DNA of 64,000 nucleotides from the NCBI GenBank assembly GCA_022702705.1, contig CM040428.1:116730183-116794182 (forward strand), in the 5' to 3' direction. The position numbers and the translations under genes are program-made. The notes below the pieces were generated by a model, which was not told the DNA's origin, searched no databases, and saw only the letters and a list, made by a program, of their open reading frames with translations. The DNA comes from Papilionanthe hookeriana x Papilionanthe teres (taxonomy: Eukaryota; Streptophyta; Magnoliopsida; Asparagales; Orchidaceae). Positions 1-10,999 of this stretch are shown piece after piece (within the stretch, counting starts at the first letter, position 1; every line of letters begins with the position of its first letter).

Positions 1-2762
1 TTGCCCTCCCTTTGATTAGACCTAAATATTAATTAGGGTTAAAATCCTTTAATTACCTTTATGCCCCTTTAGGCTTATTTATTTCATAACTCATCACATT
101 AAGCTCAAATGAACTTAACATTTTTATTTCACTTCACTCATATGTCAATTTAGACATTAGAGGGGAAAATGTGATTTTTCTGAATTTAATTTAATTTATA
201 TAATTATTTTTTGTGAAAAATAAGTGTTTTCAATGAAAATTCAACAACATGACCAAGGTAAGATTTATGTCCTTAGGAAAATTATGACATGTTCCTACTA
301 ACTAGAGGACCACTTGGACCAATTTTGGTGATTTTTTGAAATATATTTTATTTATTATAATTATTTTGAGTTTTGGAGTGTTAATTAATTATAAAATAAA
401 ATTAATGTTGAAAAATAAATTTTATGTTTTTCTTAAGTCTCTCTGACCTCAAGGAGTTTAGAAAAACAAATTTTATATTTTTATGATTTTTCTTTGATTT
501 ATTAGAATTAATTTAGTGAAAAGGTTGAAAAATCTATTTTTAATATTAAAACTTGTCTTAAGCATTTAAAATTCAATATCTTTACTTTAAGACTTGGGAA
601 AAATATTTGGTTTGTTCCTAAGAGATTAGGAGGTGAAATATGACATTTTTATGATTTTTATTATTTTTTAATTATTTAAAATATTAAAATATGGTGAAAA
701 ATGAAGATTTTTAGAAAATTTTAATTTTAATTTTCTTAGATTTCCCTAATATCAGAGAAGCCCCAAAACCAATTTTATGAATTTTTAAAATATATTTTTG
801 GAGTTATGAATTTTTAAACTTTAATTTTGCTCATGTAACTTAATTGGTCCATTTAGTGGGGCTAATCACCTCTAATTGGTTTCAAATTTTTATGTGAGGT
901 CCCTCTAATCCTAAAGATCAGTGAATAGTTGTTTTCAAGTTCTTTTGATGTGTAATTAACCCTAATTAATTAATGTTCATTTTTTAGTAATTAGGCTAAT
1001 TAGGGTTATTCTTAATGAGTTAACTCAATATATAATTATCCTAGGGTCTTCTAGTCCTAAGAAACTTCCCCAAATTTTCCTAGAATTTTATAAGCAATAT
1101 GCTAATTAATGGAATTAAAATACCAAAAATAGTGATATAAACTTGAAAAATACATAACTTGCTATAGAGATAGCCTCTGACCTTGAAAAATTCAGGGAAT
1201 GTTCCCATGATCAGAGGCTTCAAAAGCCTTATGGTCTCATGCCATGGTGAATTGTCTATGCAAATGGAGAATTAAAATACTGAAATTAGTAAATAATTAA
1301 TTAAAAATAAAATGCTCATCAAATTAACTCAATTCTTCTTTCACATTATTCTCCTCTGTTCGCTGAGTAAGAGGGTATTTTTATTTTATTTTTTGATTTT
1401 TCTACACAAAGATATGAATTTTCTAATTTCTGGGTATTTAATTAAATAAAAAAATCCATATTTATCTACTTATCCATGTGGCGCCGACTCATCCTCGATA
1501 GCTCCGAAAGCCCACGCGGCGCGCTCCCATTCGACGCCGCCATCTGACTCAGCGCTCCGGGGGCCCGCGGTTTACGTACCATTCTCTGGTCTGATGTCAT
1601 CTGAGCTGTCCACTTGATACACGCGCGATCAGATGGCGTCTGGTCATCGTTTACGACTGGTGTGCACCCGTGACCATCCACACTAAAACCCTAAGATCTA
1701 TCTCATTTCTCAACAGATTTTTGTGTTCTTATTCTCTATGGATTCGTGTTGAAGAGGCGAACACATCCATACGGTTTATGTGTTATGAAATTAACTTAAA
1801 CGAAATGAAGAATTGCTGGAAGCTCTCGGGGAGGAGGAGTGTCCATACCTTGGTTCAGGAGGTGAGGCCTCAACTGAATGTGCTTGGCACGTTCGTTGGA
1901 GTTGGAGGAGCCTGGGAATGAAGCCTCTGGCCTTGTCGAATTGTCTAAGTACAACTTCCACAAAGCCCAATTTCACAGCTTGGCCGATAGAGAGAATGGC
2001 TGTCCTGGTGAGGGGACTTCCACTGGGGAACTCCTTCTCTTGGTCCTGTGCAGGTGTGGGTGAGTTTAATTTGATTTTGGTGGAAGTTTCAGGGATGTCC
2101 TGTTCTGGGCTGAGAATTGAGCTCCAAAATTGAGCTCAATCAATGGGGTTTAAGGTAGGAGAACAGTGGGGATTAATTGCTCTTATCTAGGGGAAGCTCT
2201 GTTAGGAGTTTGGAGGAATTCTATGAAGGTTGATTTCAACCAACCTTTTGGCCAAGAGGGGGTGGCTTGTTTAAATAGCCATGACCAGAGCTTCCCAGGG
2301 GGGTTTGATGGCTTGGATCAACTGCTCTGGTGAAGAGAAGAATAGCTGCAGTGGCCATTTGGCATGGGATAACTCTGCATGTGAGAATTGAAATTTTGAA
2401 TCCATTTAGACCCCTCGGCCATGGTGTTTTCCGGCGACCTGGTGGCTGGCCAGCCAGGGTCAGGTCACCATCTGACTCAGGGGAGTTAGGGCTGGGGTTT
2501 GGTGCAGTCAATTGGCTTTGGACAAGTGTCTAAGGCTTGATTTAAATGGAAAGGGGGGAGGCTAATTTTGGGCTCATTTTGGCTCAAGGCATGGTTTAGA
2601 CTACGTGCACCTCCCCAAGGCTTGACTTTGGGCTGGGCGGAATCATTTGGGTAAGCCAAGAGAGAGTGGGGAGGTCTCTTTCCATGGTGAGGTGGCTAAG
2701 CTTGGTTTAGAGTGTGACATGAATATGGTTAAATGGGCTTAATGAAGGATTAGGAAAGAATC
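1..2762 (-). mobile_element. G2: giant Tat-type LTR, downstream part (minus strand), truncated by window edge
   Basis: Reverse-complement match to the giant LTRs at 28384-35848, 39486-46591 and 59487 onward. Shared landmarks include the AT-rich U5-like part (1-1450), a CpG-rich patch with the reverse complement of CCCTAAGATCT-type sequence (about 1480-1700) and the TATA-like TTTAAATAG block (about 2270). Its other half resumes at 15195 after the Athila insertion A4. Small reading frames here (for example 1813-2133) are not conserved as protein between LTR copies and are not called. The far LTR end lies left of the window, so it is not known whether this is a solo LTR or part of a full element. 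Confidence 0.85.
2758..2762. repeat. Target-site duplication GAATC, left copy (A4)
   Basis: GAATC directly precedes the TGAT start of the 5' LTR and is repeated at 15195-15199 directly after the CA end of the 3' LTR. This defines A4 as one integration event into the G2 LTR. Confidence 0.93.
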
Positions 2763-2944
2763 TGATCTATAAAAAAAACCTATTTCTTTATGTCTTAATT
2801 CTTATTAATTTCTAAGGATATTATGCTTTAATGAAAGGTATTTTTGTGTTTTTGGATGTAGTTAATGTAAAAAGGTCTAAGAAGGAAAAAGGAGCAAAAA
2901 GGAGAAAAAATGGAGCAAAATACCAGAAGGACAAAAAAATATGG

Positions 2945-2981
2945 CTCGGCGCTCAGCGCCGAAACTGGCGCCTAAGAGCCA
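2945..2981. repeat. GC-palindrome module 1 in A4 5' LTR
   Basis: Two imperfect inverted repeats in tandem, CGGCGCTCAGCGCCG followed by CTGGCGCCTAAGAGCCAG, in an AT-rich context. The 3' LTR counterpart at 13611-13641 has a rearranged version, so the module is variable between LTRs of the same element. Confidence 0.75.
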
Positions 2982-3188
2982 GACTCGATACGAAAACTGT
3001 CAAGTTTTTTAGAACGTTTGATCAGTTATTTTGACAGAGTGAGCGGTTATTAGACATTGTAGAAGGCTGGCAGTTGTTCATTGATAATAGGACATGTGAT
3101 ACATTGCATTTGGAAGCTCCAAAATGGTTTTAATCGCAAAGAGGTGCGAGCCAAAGTGAAGAGGTGCGAAGAACTGGAAGCGGTGTCC

Positions 3189-3225
3189 GGTGCGTAGGCG
3201 CCAGATTCCGGCGCCTAGGCGCCAG
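3189..3225. repeat. GC-palindrome module 2 in A4 5' LTR
   Basis: GGTGCGTAGGCGCCAG and CGGCGCCTAGGCGCC-type arms about 75-110 bp upstream of the TATA box. The 3' LTR holds only one unit at this place (13848-13864), a contraction of about 22 bp. Confidence 0.78.
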
Positions 3226-3296
3226 ACCGACCTTCTAGAAGATTCATTGAATGTGGACATGTTTTGAAGAGGTGCCTCAAGGCAACCCTTGAAGCT

Positions 3297-3304
3297 TATA
3301 AATA
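3297..3304 (+). promoter_or_regulatory. TATA box of A4 5' LTR
   Basis: TATAAATA followed by GAGGTCC. It is conserved at 13936-13943 in the 3' LTR and as the reverse complement TATTTATA at 20175-20182 in A3. It probably sets the U3/R boundary about 30 bp downstream. Confidence 0.7.
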
Positions 3305-4564
3305 GAGGTCCATTTCTTCAGAAAATGTGCCCCTCCCATTGTACCCCTTTCTCTTAAATACTTTAGGATCTCTTACCCTTAGAGAGAGAATTAGAGAGCG
3401 AAATTTAGGGCCACTTTTGTTTAGTTTAGTGAGTTTATTTTCAAGTTATTGCATCTGGAGTTCATTACACTGTGGAGTCAGTAGGAATCAGAAGATCTGT
3501 AGAAGAAATATTTGAGATAAGTATATTTATACATTTGATTCAAAGTTTAATTATCATGTTTTGCTATTTATTTTCAATGTGTTCTGAGTAGTTAGTTTAC
3601 TTTCTTTCTTCAATTATGAAGAGATAGATAAGATAATATAAAGATTCAATGGAGAATTAAAATTCAAAATATTCTCAAAACATTGTGATGACATTAATAC
3701 CTGATCTTACTTTACTTTTTAAATTGGCCCTTTGAATTGTTAAAACCTGTTGAAGAGTTTTAAGACCTTGAAGGAGAAGAACTCTTAACTTGTAATTGTC
3801 ACATGAATCCTTGGGTAGTCGCAGGCCATGAGCGGGCTATTCAAGGTGAAGTGCAAATAAATAGGAAGATAAGATTTAACGGGCGTAGAATTGATAAGTT
3901 TTTAGAGTGACAGACTAAATTCTTATAATTTGATTTATAGACTAGGAAAGGGTCACTAGTAGGGCCGACCATAGCCACCCTTGGACATCTAGAAGTGTGA
4001 GCCTAGATTAACCCATTCTACTAACAATACATCTGGACCTATTCTGTAAATTAGCCAATGTTCTTTGCACCTGGATCAAAGGGTAAAGAATATGAATGCT
4101 TCTATTTGGCACAATACCATAAATCAAATTCTCCAATGAATATTAAATTATCTTAAAAATCTTAGATTAATTGAAGGAAAGAAAGTTGTTTATTTTATAT
4201 AGAATTCATAAAATTATTTTCTTATTATTGTTGTCTTTATTTGCATCTAGTAAATTAATAGTAATTTAAAATCAAATTAAAAGATAAAATATAAATATTT
4301 TTACTATTTTATTTTATTTTTCTGTCTTCATAGAAAATTTATTTCTATAAATCTTCCATGTGGGATCGATACTTGGGTCTTTGTTTAAAAACCCTATATT
4401 ACTTGAAACAATACGTATACTTGCGTAGTACCCCTAGTGTGTAAAAATATTTTCTAAATTATATAAATTTTATACACTAGCCGCTATTTATAAATTGAGT
4501 CAAAGCTTTTGGCTATTTTTTGGAAGCAAACATTACTGCGTTATTTGCGGTCGGGTCAAGTTTT

Positions 4565-4582
4565 TGGCACCGTTGCCGGGGA
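4565..4582 (+). other. Primer binding site (tRNA-Asp type) of A4
   Basis: TGGCACCGTTGCCGGGGA, 6 nt after the LTR end. Athila-lineage elements use a near-identical site complementary to the 3' end of tRNA-Asp; there is one difference from the usual TGGCGCC start. The leader from here to the gag ATG is A/G-rich. Confidence 0.88.
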
Positions 4583-4745
4583 AGGAAGGAAAGAAAGGAA
4601 GAAAGAAATAGAATAGTTTAAATTTTATATTATTGCTTGTTTTTTGCAAAGATTTGGTTCTGAATGATTAATACCTTTAGATTTTGAATTGGAAAGAACA
4701 ATTAGAAAAATTAAAAAGAGAAAACAAATTTAAAAATTTCAAGAA

Positions 4746-5618
4746 ATGGCTACTTTACAAAATCCAATTGAACTTAATGATCAAAATGTTTATAAACCAT
4801 TAAGGGATTATGCTAACCCTACAGTTGATGAACTTCATAGTAGTATTCAAATACCCACTGTAGATGCTAATTCTTTTGAACTTAAGCCGTCTATTATTCA
4901 AATGGTGCAAAATAATCAATTTGGTGGATCACCAAATGAGGATCCAAATTTACATCTTGTTAGTTTTTTAGAACTTTGTGCTACCTTTAAATATAACAAT
5001 TTTTCTGATGATGCTATTAGACTTAGACTCTTTCCTTTTTCTTTAAGAGATAAAGTAAAGATGTGGTTAAACTCATTAGCGTTTGGTTCTATTAAAACAT
5101 GGGCTGAAATGGCACAAAAATTCCTTGCTAAATATTTTCCTCCTTCTAAAACTGCTAAATTAAGAAATGATATTACTTTATTTAGTCAATTTGACGGGGA
5201 GACAATATATGAAACTTGGGAAAGATTTAAAGAGCTATTAAGAAAATGTCCTCATCATGCTTTACCTGATTTGTTGATTATTCAAACATTTTATAATGGA
5301 TTAATTGGATCTTTAAAATCAATTATTGATGCTGCTGTTGGAGGTTCTTTAATGTCTAAATCATTTGAAGAAGCTTACACTTTAATTGAAGAAATGGCTA
5401 ATAAAAATTTTCAATGGCCTTCCGAAAGGATTAATCCAAAAAAGATGGCCAGTATTCATGATAATGACACCTTTTCTATCTTAGTTTCACAAGTTGCCGC
5501 AATGTCTAAGAAATTAGATAGTTTTGCAATTAATATTTCGCATAATAACTCTGCTAATATTGAAGATTCTCAAACTTTTGAAACTTTACAAGCTATTGCA
5601 AGTAATAATAATCCATAA
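4746..5618 (+). pseudogene. gag: A4 gag (C-terminally truncated)
   Basis: A 290-residue frame starting at an ATG in an AAGAAATGG context. Residues ~75-200 form a retrotransposon Gag (capsid-like) domain, visible from the FLELC..F, LRLFPFSLRDKVKMWL and IYETWERFKELL blocks typical of plant Athila Gag. It would package the element RNA in the cytoplasm. After residue ~288 (an Asn-run) the frame stops and the nucleocapsid/linker part is missing: compared with A3 (about 620 bp between the same landmarks, 18550 to 17930), roughly 600 bp are deleted here, so Gag is joined out of frame to protease. The start is the same as in A3, where the reading begins at about 19431 on the minus strand. Confidence 0.88.
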
Positions 5619-5625
5619 GCAAAAA

Positions 5626-6169
5626 ATGGAAATTTGAAGCTTTTGAAACTGCTGCATTAAGTGAAGAATGCAGTCCAATAATTCAAAAGAAATTACCTGA
5701 AAAGCTTAAGGATCCTGGAAGTTTCACTATACCCTGTGCTATTGGAGGAAAATTTTGCGGAAAAGCTTTATGTGATTTAGGAGCAAGTATTAATCTCATG
5801 CCATTTTCTATCTTTCGAAGATTGGATTTAGGAGATATTACTCCCACCACTGTAACTCTTCAGTTAGCTGATAGATCTATCACTTATCCTAATGGAGTTA
5901 AAGAGGATGTCCTTGTTAAAGTGGATAAATTTATCTTCCCTGTAGATTTCATAGTACTTGATATGGAAGAAGATAAAGAGATACCTATTATTTTAGGAAG
6001 ACCTTTTCTAGCTACCGGACGAGCTATGATTGATGTGCAAAAAGGAGAATTAACCATGAGAGTCAATGATCAAGAAATTAAATTCAATATTCTTAAATCA
6101 ATGAAGTACCCTGATAAAGAGAAATGTTATCAAATGGATATAATTGATTTTTTAATTGAAAAACATTAA
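5626..6169 (+). pseudogene. A4 aspartic protease domain
   Basis: The frame holds the pepsin-like retroviral protease signature D-L-G-A-S-I-N-L-M-P (about 5770-5800) with the catalytic Asp present, then IPIILGRPFLATGRAMIDV (about 5980-6035), the second conserved block of plant Ty3/gypsy proteases. It would cleave the Gag-Pol polyprotein. The left boundary is the gag-protease deletion near 5620. It ends at an in-frame TAA (6167-6169) that separates it from RT in the same frame, most likely a nonsense mutation within an originally continuous polyprotein. Confidence 0.85.
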
Positions 6170-6229
6170 CAAGAAAACTGTAAGGTTATTTCTAAAGAAA
6201 AATTTGAATTTTTAACTGATGAAGATGAA

Positions 6230-7372
6230 GTGCTAGAAGAAGAAGAGACTCATTATATTAAAGATAATTGGGAAACTTTAGACATAACTCAAAATGATAT
6301 ACTTTTACCCTCAATTAAAAAAGCACCTGAACTGGAATTAAAAATGTTACCTTCCCATTTAAAATATGCGTTTCTTGGAAATTCGTTAACTTTATCTGTT
6401 ATTATTTCTTCTGAACTGAGTAAAGATCAAGAAGAAAAATTACTAGGTGTGTTAAAGAATTATAAGAAAGCTTTTGGTTGGACTATTGCTGATATAAGAG
6501 GAATAAGCCCTTCCATTTGCATGCTTAGAATTTTAATGGAAGAAAATTTTAAACCTACTATAGAATCTTAAAGAAGATTAAATCCTATCATGAAAGAGGT
6601 TGTTAAAAAAGAAATTATTAAGTGGTTAGATGCTGGTATTATTTATCCTATTTCGGATAGTCAATGGGTAAGTCCTATTCATTGTGTTCCGAAGAAAGGT
6701 GTAACTGTCATTGTTAATGATAAAAATGAATTTATTCCTACAAGACAAGTTACTGGATGGCGAATTTGTATTGAGTATAGGAAACTAAATAAAGCCACTA
6801 GAAAGGATAATTTTCCTTTACCTTTCTTGGATAAAATGCTCGATAAATTAGCTGGACACTCATATTTCTATTTTCTGGATGGATATTTTGGTTATCATCA
6901 ATTACTTATTGCTCCTGAGGACCAAGAAAAGACAAATTTTACAAGTCCTTATGGAACATTTGCTTTTAGAAGAATGCCTTTTGGTTTATGTAATGCACCT
7001 GCAACTTTTCAAAGATGTATGATGTCAATATTTTGTGATTTGATTGACAAAGGAATTGAAATATTCATGGACAATTTTTCAGTCTTTGGATCTTCTTTTA
7101 AATCTTGTTTGGAAAACATAGCCAAAGTTACGAAAAGATGTGAAGAAACAAATTTAGTTCTTAACCGGGAAAAATGTCAATTCATGGTCACGAAGGCATT
7201 GTACTTAGTCACAAAGTATCACGAAAAGGGATGGAAGTAGATCAAGCAAAAGTGAAAATTATTGCTGTATTGCAACCACCTACTACTGTTACTGATGTGA
7301 GAAGTTTTCTAGGTCATGCTGGATTTTATAGAAGATATATAAAAGATTTTTTCTAAAATTGCTAAACCTCTT
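6230..7372 (+). pseudogene. pol: A4 reverse transcriptase domain
   Basis: Same frame as protease; in-frame TAA at 6569-6571 and a frameshift near 7200. Ty3/gypsy RT blocks are clear: GIIYPISDSQWVSPIH..PKK (about 6640-6700), TGWRICIEYRKLN (about 6750-6790), FLDGYFGYHQ, FTSPYGTFAFRRMPFGLCNAPATFQ (about 6935-7010) and the active-site region FMDN (7064-7075). The family has two adjacent aspartates there; the second is Asn here (codon 7073-7075), so polymerase activity should be lost even without the stops. RT continues in another frame to the SFLGHAGFYRRYIKDF block, ending near 7356. Confidence 0.88.
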
Positions 7373-7981
7373 TGTCATTTATTAGAAAACGAAGCACAAT
7401 TTGAATTTAATGAAGAATTTATTAATGCTTTTAATATTCTAAAAGAAAAATTAATAACTGCACCTATCGTTGTTGCACCTAACTGGAATAAATCTTTTGA
7501 ATTAATGTGTGATGCAAGTGATTATGCAATTGGAGCTGTATTAGGACAAAAATATGAGAAAGTTTTCAAAGTTGTATATTATGCTAGTAAAACTCTCACT
7601 CGAAACACAAAGAAATTACACTACCACCGAGAAAGAGCTTCTAGCTATAGTATATGCCTTTGATAAATTTAGACCTTATCTTCTTGGTACTAAATGCATA
7701 GTTCATACTGATCATTCTACTATTAAATATCTAATATCTAAGAAGGATTCTAAACCTAGACTTATAAGATGGGTTTTACTTCTGCAAGAATTTAATTTTA
7801 ACAAATAGTAGATAGAAAAGGAACTGAAAACCAAATTGCTGATCATTTATCCAGAATTAAAAATGATATTATTTCGGATGAAAATATAAATGAGAAATTC
7901 CCTGATGAATCTTTATATGTTATTCAAAGATACAAAACACCTTGGTATGCTGATATTGTTAATTATTTAGTTAGCAATATT
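7373..7981 (+). pseudogene. pol: A4 RNase H domain and linker to integrase
   Basis: The first RNase H strand ELMCDASDYAIGAVLGQ (about 7500-7550) is followed after a frameshift near 7600 by YTTTEKELLAIVYAFDKFRPYLLG and VHTDHSTIKYL (about 7630-7730). This is the gypsy RT-associated RNase H that removes the RNA template. The linker GTENQIADHLSRI (about 7815-7860) leads into integrase. At least two frameshifts fall in this stretch. Confidence 0.82.
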
Positions 7982-9231
7982 TTGCCTTATGACTTTGATA
8001 ACAAATTTATTAAGAAATTTAAATATGATGCTAAATCTTATATTTGGGAAGAACCTCATTTATTTAAATTTGGTAAAGATTCTATGATTCGAAGATGTGT
8101 ACCTTATGAGAAAACTTTTGCTATTATTCAAAAATGTCATGATTCTGATTTTGGAGGACACTTTGGCGTAGATAAAACTGCATTTAAAATTTTAAATTCT
8201 GGATTTTATTGGCCTACCTTATTTCAAGATGTGAGACAATATGTGAAAACATGTGATTGATGTCAAAGGATGGGAAATATATCTAGGAAAGATGAAATGC
8301 CTTTAAACTATATATTGGAAGTTGAAATTTTTGATATATGGGGATTAGACTTTATGGGACCATTTGTTCCATCATCTGGAAAAATTTATATTTTATTAGC
8401 AGTTGATTATGTTTCAAAGTGGATTGAAGCTGTTGCTTTACCCAACTGTGATTCCAAAAGTGTTTCAAAATTTTTAAAGAAAATCATATTTTCAAGATTT
8501 GGAATGCCTAAGGTAATTATCACTGATGGTAGAAGTCATTTCAGAAATATAAGAATTCAATCATGATTACAAAAATTTGGAATCAAACATAGAATTGCAA
8601 CTGCTTATCACCCTCAAACTAGTGGAATGGTCGAAGTATCAAACGGAGAAATTAAAAGAATTTTAGAAAAGACTCGTTAATCCTAAAAGAACTGATTGGG
8701 TTGATAGACTTGATTCGCATTATGGGCTTATAGAACAGCTTATAAGACACCAATCGGAATGTCACCTTACCGGTTAATTTATGGTAAACATTGTCACTTA
8801 CACCGTAGAACTTGAACATAAAGCTTATTGGGCGATAAAGGAGTTTAATTTTAATTTGAATAAAGCGAGGAGAAAAACGATTATTGCAACTAAATGAGAT
8901 GGAAGAAATTAGAAACAAATCGTATGAAAATGCGAGAATTTATAAAGAGAAAATGAAGATGTTGCATGATAAGAAAATTTCAGGAAAAATTTTTGAGCTT
9001 GGACAAAAAGTATTAGTGCTTAATTCTCGTTTAAGACTTTTTCCTGGAAAATTAAGATCCAAATGGATTGGACCTTATTTAGTTGAGAAAGTATACCATT
9101 ATGGAGCTGTGGATATTAAAGATCCCAAAACAGGAAATTTTTTTAAAGTAATTGGATTAAGATTGAAGCCTTATTTGGGAGATATTAAGAAGATTTATAA
9201 AGAGGCTTATGAATTGAGTCAACCTGATTAA
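7982..9231 (+). pseudogene. pol: A4 integrase
   Basis: Zinc-binding HHCC region around 8140-8265, with the CDxCQR end carrying an in-frame TGA (8258-8260) where family members have Arg, consistent with CGA to TGA. The catalytic core shows Asp in WGLDFMGPF (about 8345), Asp in IITDGRSHF (about 8525) and Glu in VEVSNGEIK (about 8635). Stops or frameshifts occur at about 8564, 8680 and 8700-8890. The C-terminal part (8884-9231) is an unbroken 115-codon stretch with LGQKVLVLNSRLRLFPGKL and WIGPYLVEKVY, the DNA-binding tail of Athila integrases. It ends with a natural TAA. Confidence 0.87.
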
Positions 9232-9852
9232 AGATTTACTTATGTCAGGCTGACGATGTTAAACCAAGCGCTTTGTAGGAGGCAACCCATACTTATCTTG
9301 TGTTTTTGTGTTTTAATGTAAGGTTATGCCTCGATCTTGATTAATTTTATATTACTTTAGAAAAATGTGATGCTTATAAGTCTTATTTAACTTAGGCTGA
9401 AAATAATTTTGAAGTATGTAAGATTTAAAAATAGGATCACTCTATTTTGAATATGAGTAAAAAGGAGATCAAGTTAACCTTCATTATGATATTTTACAAT
9501 GTGAGTTATCGAGTCTAAATTACTCTTACCAGTATAATTTACCTATCTTGGAGAACGAAATTTTGAAAATTTGACAATTAGGCGAAACGGAGTTGAACAT
9601 AGTTCCGACGCCTAGGTGCCTGAATTTGGCGCCTAAGCGCCAGAATCAACTATGTGTCAATAGGTCTGGCGCCTAGGCGCCAGATTTGGCGCCTAAGCGC
9701 CACGGTTACTGGGTCGTGCAAAAACCGAAAATTTTCAGTTTTTCACACGATTTTCCCCTTTAAATCAACCCATCTTCTTCCCTAACCATCAAGCAATCAA
9801 AATTACATCCCTTACACTTCATTCTTGAGAGATTTGAGAAATTTTTGAAGAA
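9232..9852 (+). other. A4 spacer between pol and ORF3a with paired GC palindromes
   Basis: Noncoding. About 9268-9290 holds AACCAAGCGCTT...GGAGGCAACCCAT, a block also found just after pol in A2 (37443-37475, reverse strand), so it is conserved in this family and may be an RNA signal. Two palindrome pairs lie at 9605-9643 and 9665-9703, followed by an A/T- and C-rich leader to the ORF3a ATG. No TATA box is obvious. Confidence 0.7.
9605..9703. repeat. GC-palindrome modules upstream of ORF3a (A4)
   Basis: Four palindromic units: GACGCCTAGGTGCC, TTGGCGCCTAAGCGCCAG, CTGGCGCCTAGGCGCCAG (a perfect 18-bp palindrome at 9666-9683) and TTGGCGCCTAAGCGCCA. They match those in the LTR U3, about 150-250 bp before the ORF3a ATG. 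Confidence 0.82.
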
Positions 9853-10200
9853 ATGGATAGAAGAAATCATGGAGAAGAGGCTAGGGACAAGGTCTCAAGG
9901 GATCCTCAACCTTACTTCAATGGTTTCATCGCTGTAAGTTTAGAGAAAATTTCTAGTCGTTTGGATAAGTTTGAAGAAGATTTTAAAAGGATTGGAGATC
10001 GCCTTCATGAGATGTTTCATCAAGTTGAACATCTAGAATGGCAAATGAAACTTCAATTTGATCATTTTGCGGCTTATCAGGATGCTCAAGTTGAAATGTA
10101 TGCAAAGAACAATTGGATTGACGAAAAGACGGCTACGGATTTCCCGAGAGCGTTAGTATTCTTTCCAAGTGGAATACACAATTTCCCTTGTGAAGATTAG
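9853..10200 (+). CDS. A4 ORF3a: short coiled-coil protein, remnant of a longer ORF3
   Basis: An unbroken 115-codon frame from an ATG (GAAGAAATGG context) to TAG. Residues ~35-95 are predicted to be helical and charged (SSRLDKFEEDFKRIGDRLHE and onward), matching the C-terminal coiled-coil part of ORF3b and of ORF3a in A2 (compare WQMKLQFDHF here with WRMNEQFDHT in A2 near 36020). The N-terminal domain of the longer ORF3 is absent, so this is probably an internally deleted first copy that kept its leader and tail. Function unknown. Whether it is translated cannot be told from sequence. Confidence 0.55.
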   Translation: MDRRNHGEEARDKVSRDPQPYFNGFIAVSLEKISSRLDKFEEDFKRIGDRLHEMFHQVEHLEWQMKLQFDHFAAYQDAQVEMYAKNNWIDEKTATDFPRALVFFPSGIHNFPCED

Positions 10201-10999
10201 AATATTCTGGTAATGAGATAGTTATTATGTTTGTTGAGTCGTTGTATCGATTTAGAGAATCGATTGTGTTTGTTAGTGTATTTGCTTTCATGCTCAATGT
10301 GTGTTGCTTTTGCTTTGAAATTGTTATGTTTGAGTGTGTATTAGGAACTTGAATCAAATGTAGTACTTATCTGGAATGTATTGAGTCAATATTGAAGATT
10401 TTAAATGGAAAATAATAAGTTTGATTGAAACCTTATGTTTGATTGGTGGATTTAATATTTAATTTTTATAAATTTTTGAAAAATGTTGTGGAAGTTAGAA
10501 ACTGAAGCTCTACTCTGATATGAGTAATTGGAAGTTGAATTTATGAATTTTGGTGGAAAAATAAATTTTAAAAAAAAAATTTTGTGAAAGGCGAGTCTGG
10601 CGCCTAGGCGCCAGAATTCGGCGCCTCAGCGCCAGTTCGGCCTGTACCCGAAAATTTACTTAAATAACCCCCAAAAGCCATTTTTGACACCTAAGCTTCA
10701 TCTTCTTCCCCATTTTCGCAAAAATACATCCTCTAGATCCATTTTGAGGTCAAAACATCAAGGATTTGAGCGCGAAACCACTCGATTTCTTCGTCTCAAG
10801 GTCAGATCTACACTTTAAACCATTTATTTTCGATTTTCACCATAGATTTCCCTAAGTTTTGCTAAGAACCGAAAATTTGAAAAAATATTCGATTTTTAGT
10901 GATTTCTTTGGATTTCTAAACTTATTTTAAGTTTTATAAACTTAAAAAGAGTTTAAATCTTTGATTCCTAAATTTGTTCTTGTTTTCTTTCACGTTTAG
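10201..10999 (+). other. A4 spacer between ORF3a and ORF3b, repeating the ORF3 leader
   Basis: Noncoding. It contains the palindrome pair at 10597-10635, then CCGAAAATTTACTT...ACCCC and CATCTTCTTCCCC, which parallels the leader of ORF3a (CCGAAAATTTT...TTTAAATCAACCC, CATCTTCTTCCC). ORF3a and ORF3b thus look like a tandem duplication that included the upstream region. Confidence 0.65.
10597..10635. repeat. GC-palindrome pair upstream of ORF3b (A4)
   Basis: CTGGCGCCTAGGCGCCAG (perfect 18-bp palindrome) followed by a 4-nt gap and CGGCGCCTCAGCGCCAG. It lies about 365 bp before the ORF3b ATG, in an otherwise AT-rich stretch. Confidence 0.82.

Larger units (their letters stand above)
2763..4558 (+). 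repeat. A4 5' LTR
   Basis: Starts TGATCTATAAAA after the TSD and ends GGTCGGGTCA just before the primer site. Length 1796 bp. It is closely similar to 13436-15194. It holds two GC-palindrome modules (2945-2981, 3189-3225) followed by a TATA box at 3297-3304, so U3 is about the first 570 bp. Confidence 0.92.

Noticed and set aside
1813..2133. Open frames in the G2 LTR and the parallel ones at 30919-31303, 42076-42615 and 62074-62624
   Set aside because: They lie in the CpG-rich, GC-richer part of the giant LTR. The reading frame is not kept between four copies, so they are composition artefacts.
9605..9703. GC palindromes as a transposon footprint or MITE
   Set aside because: No TSD or terminal structure of its own, and the same modules recur at fixed places relative to genes and TATA boxes in related elements.
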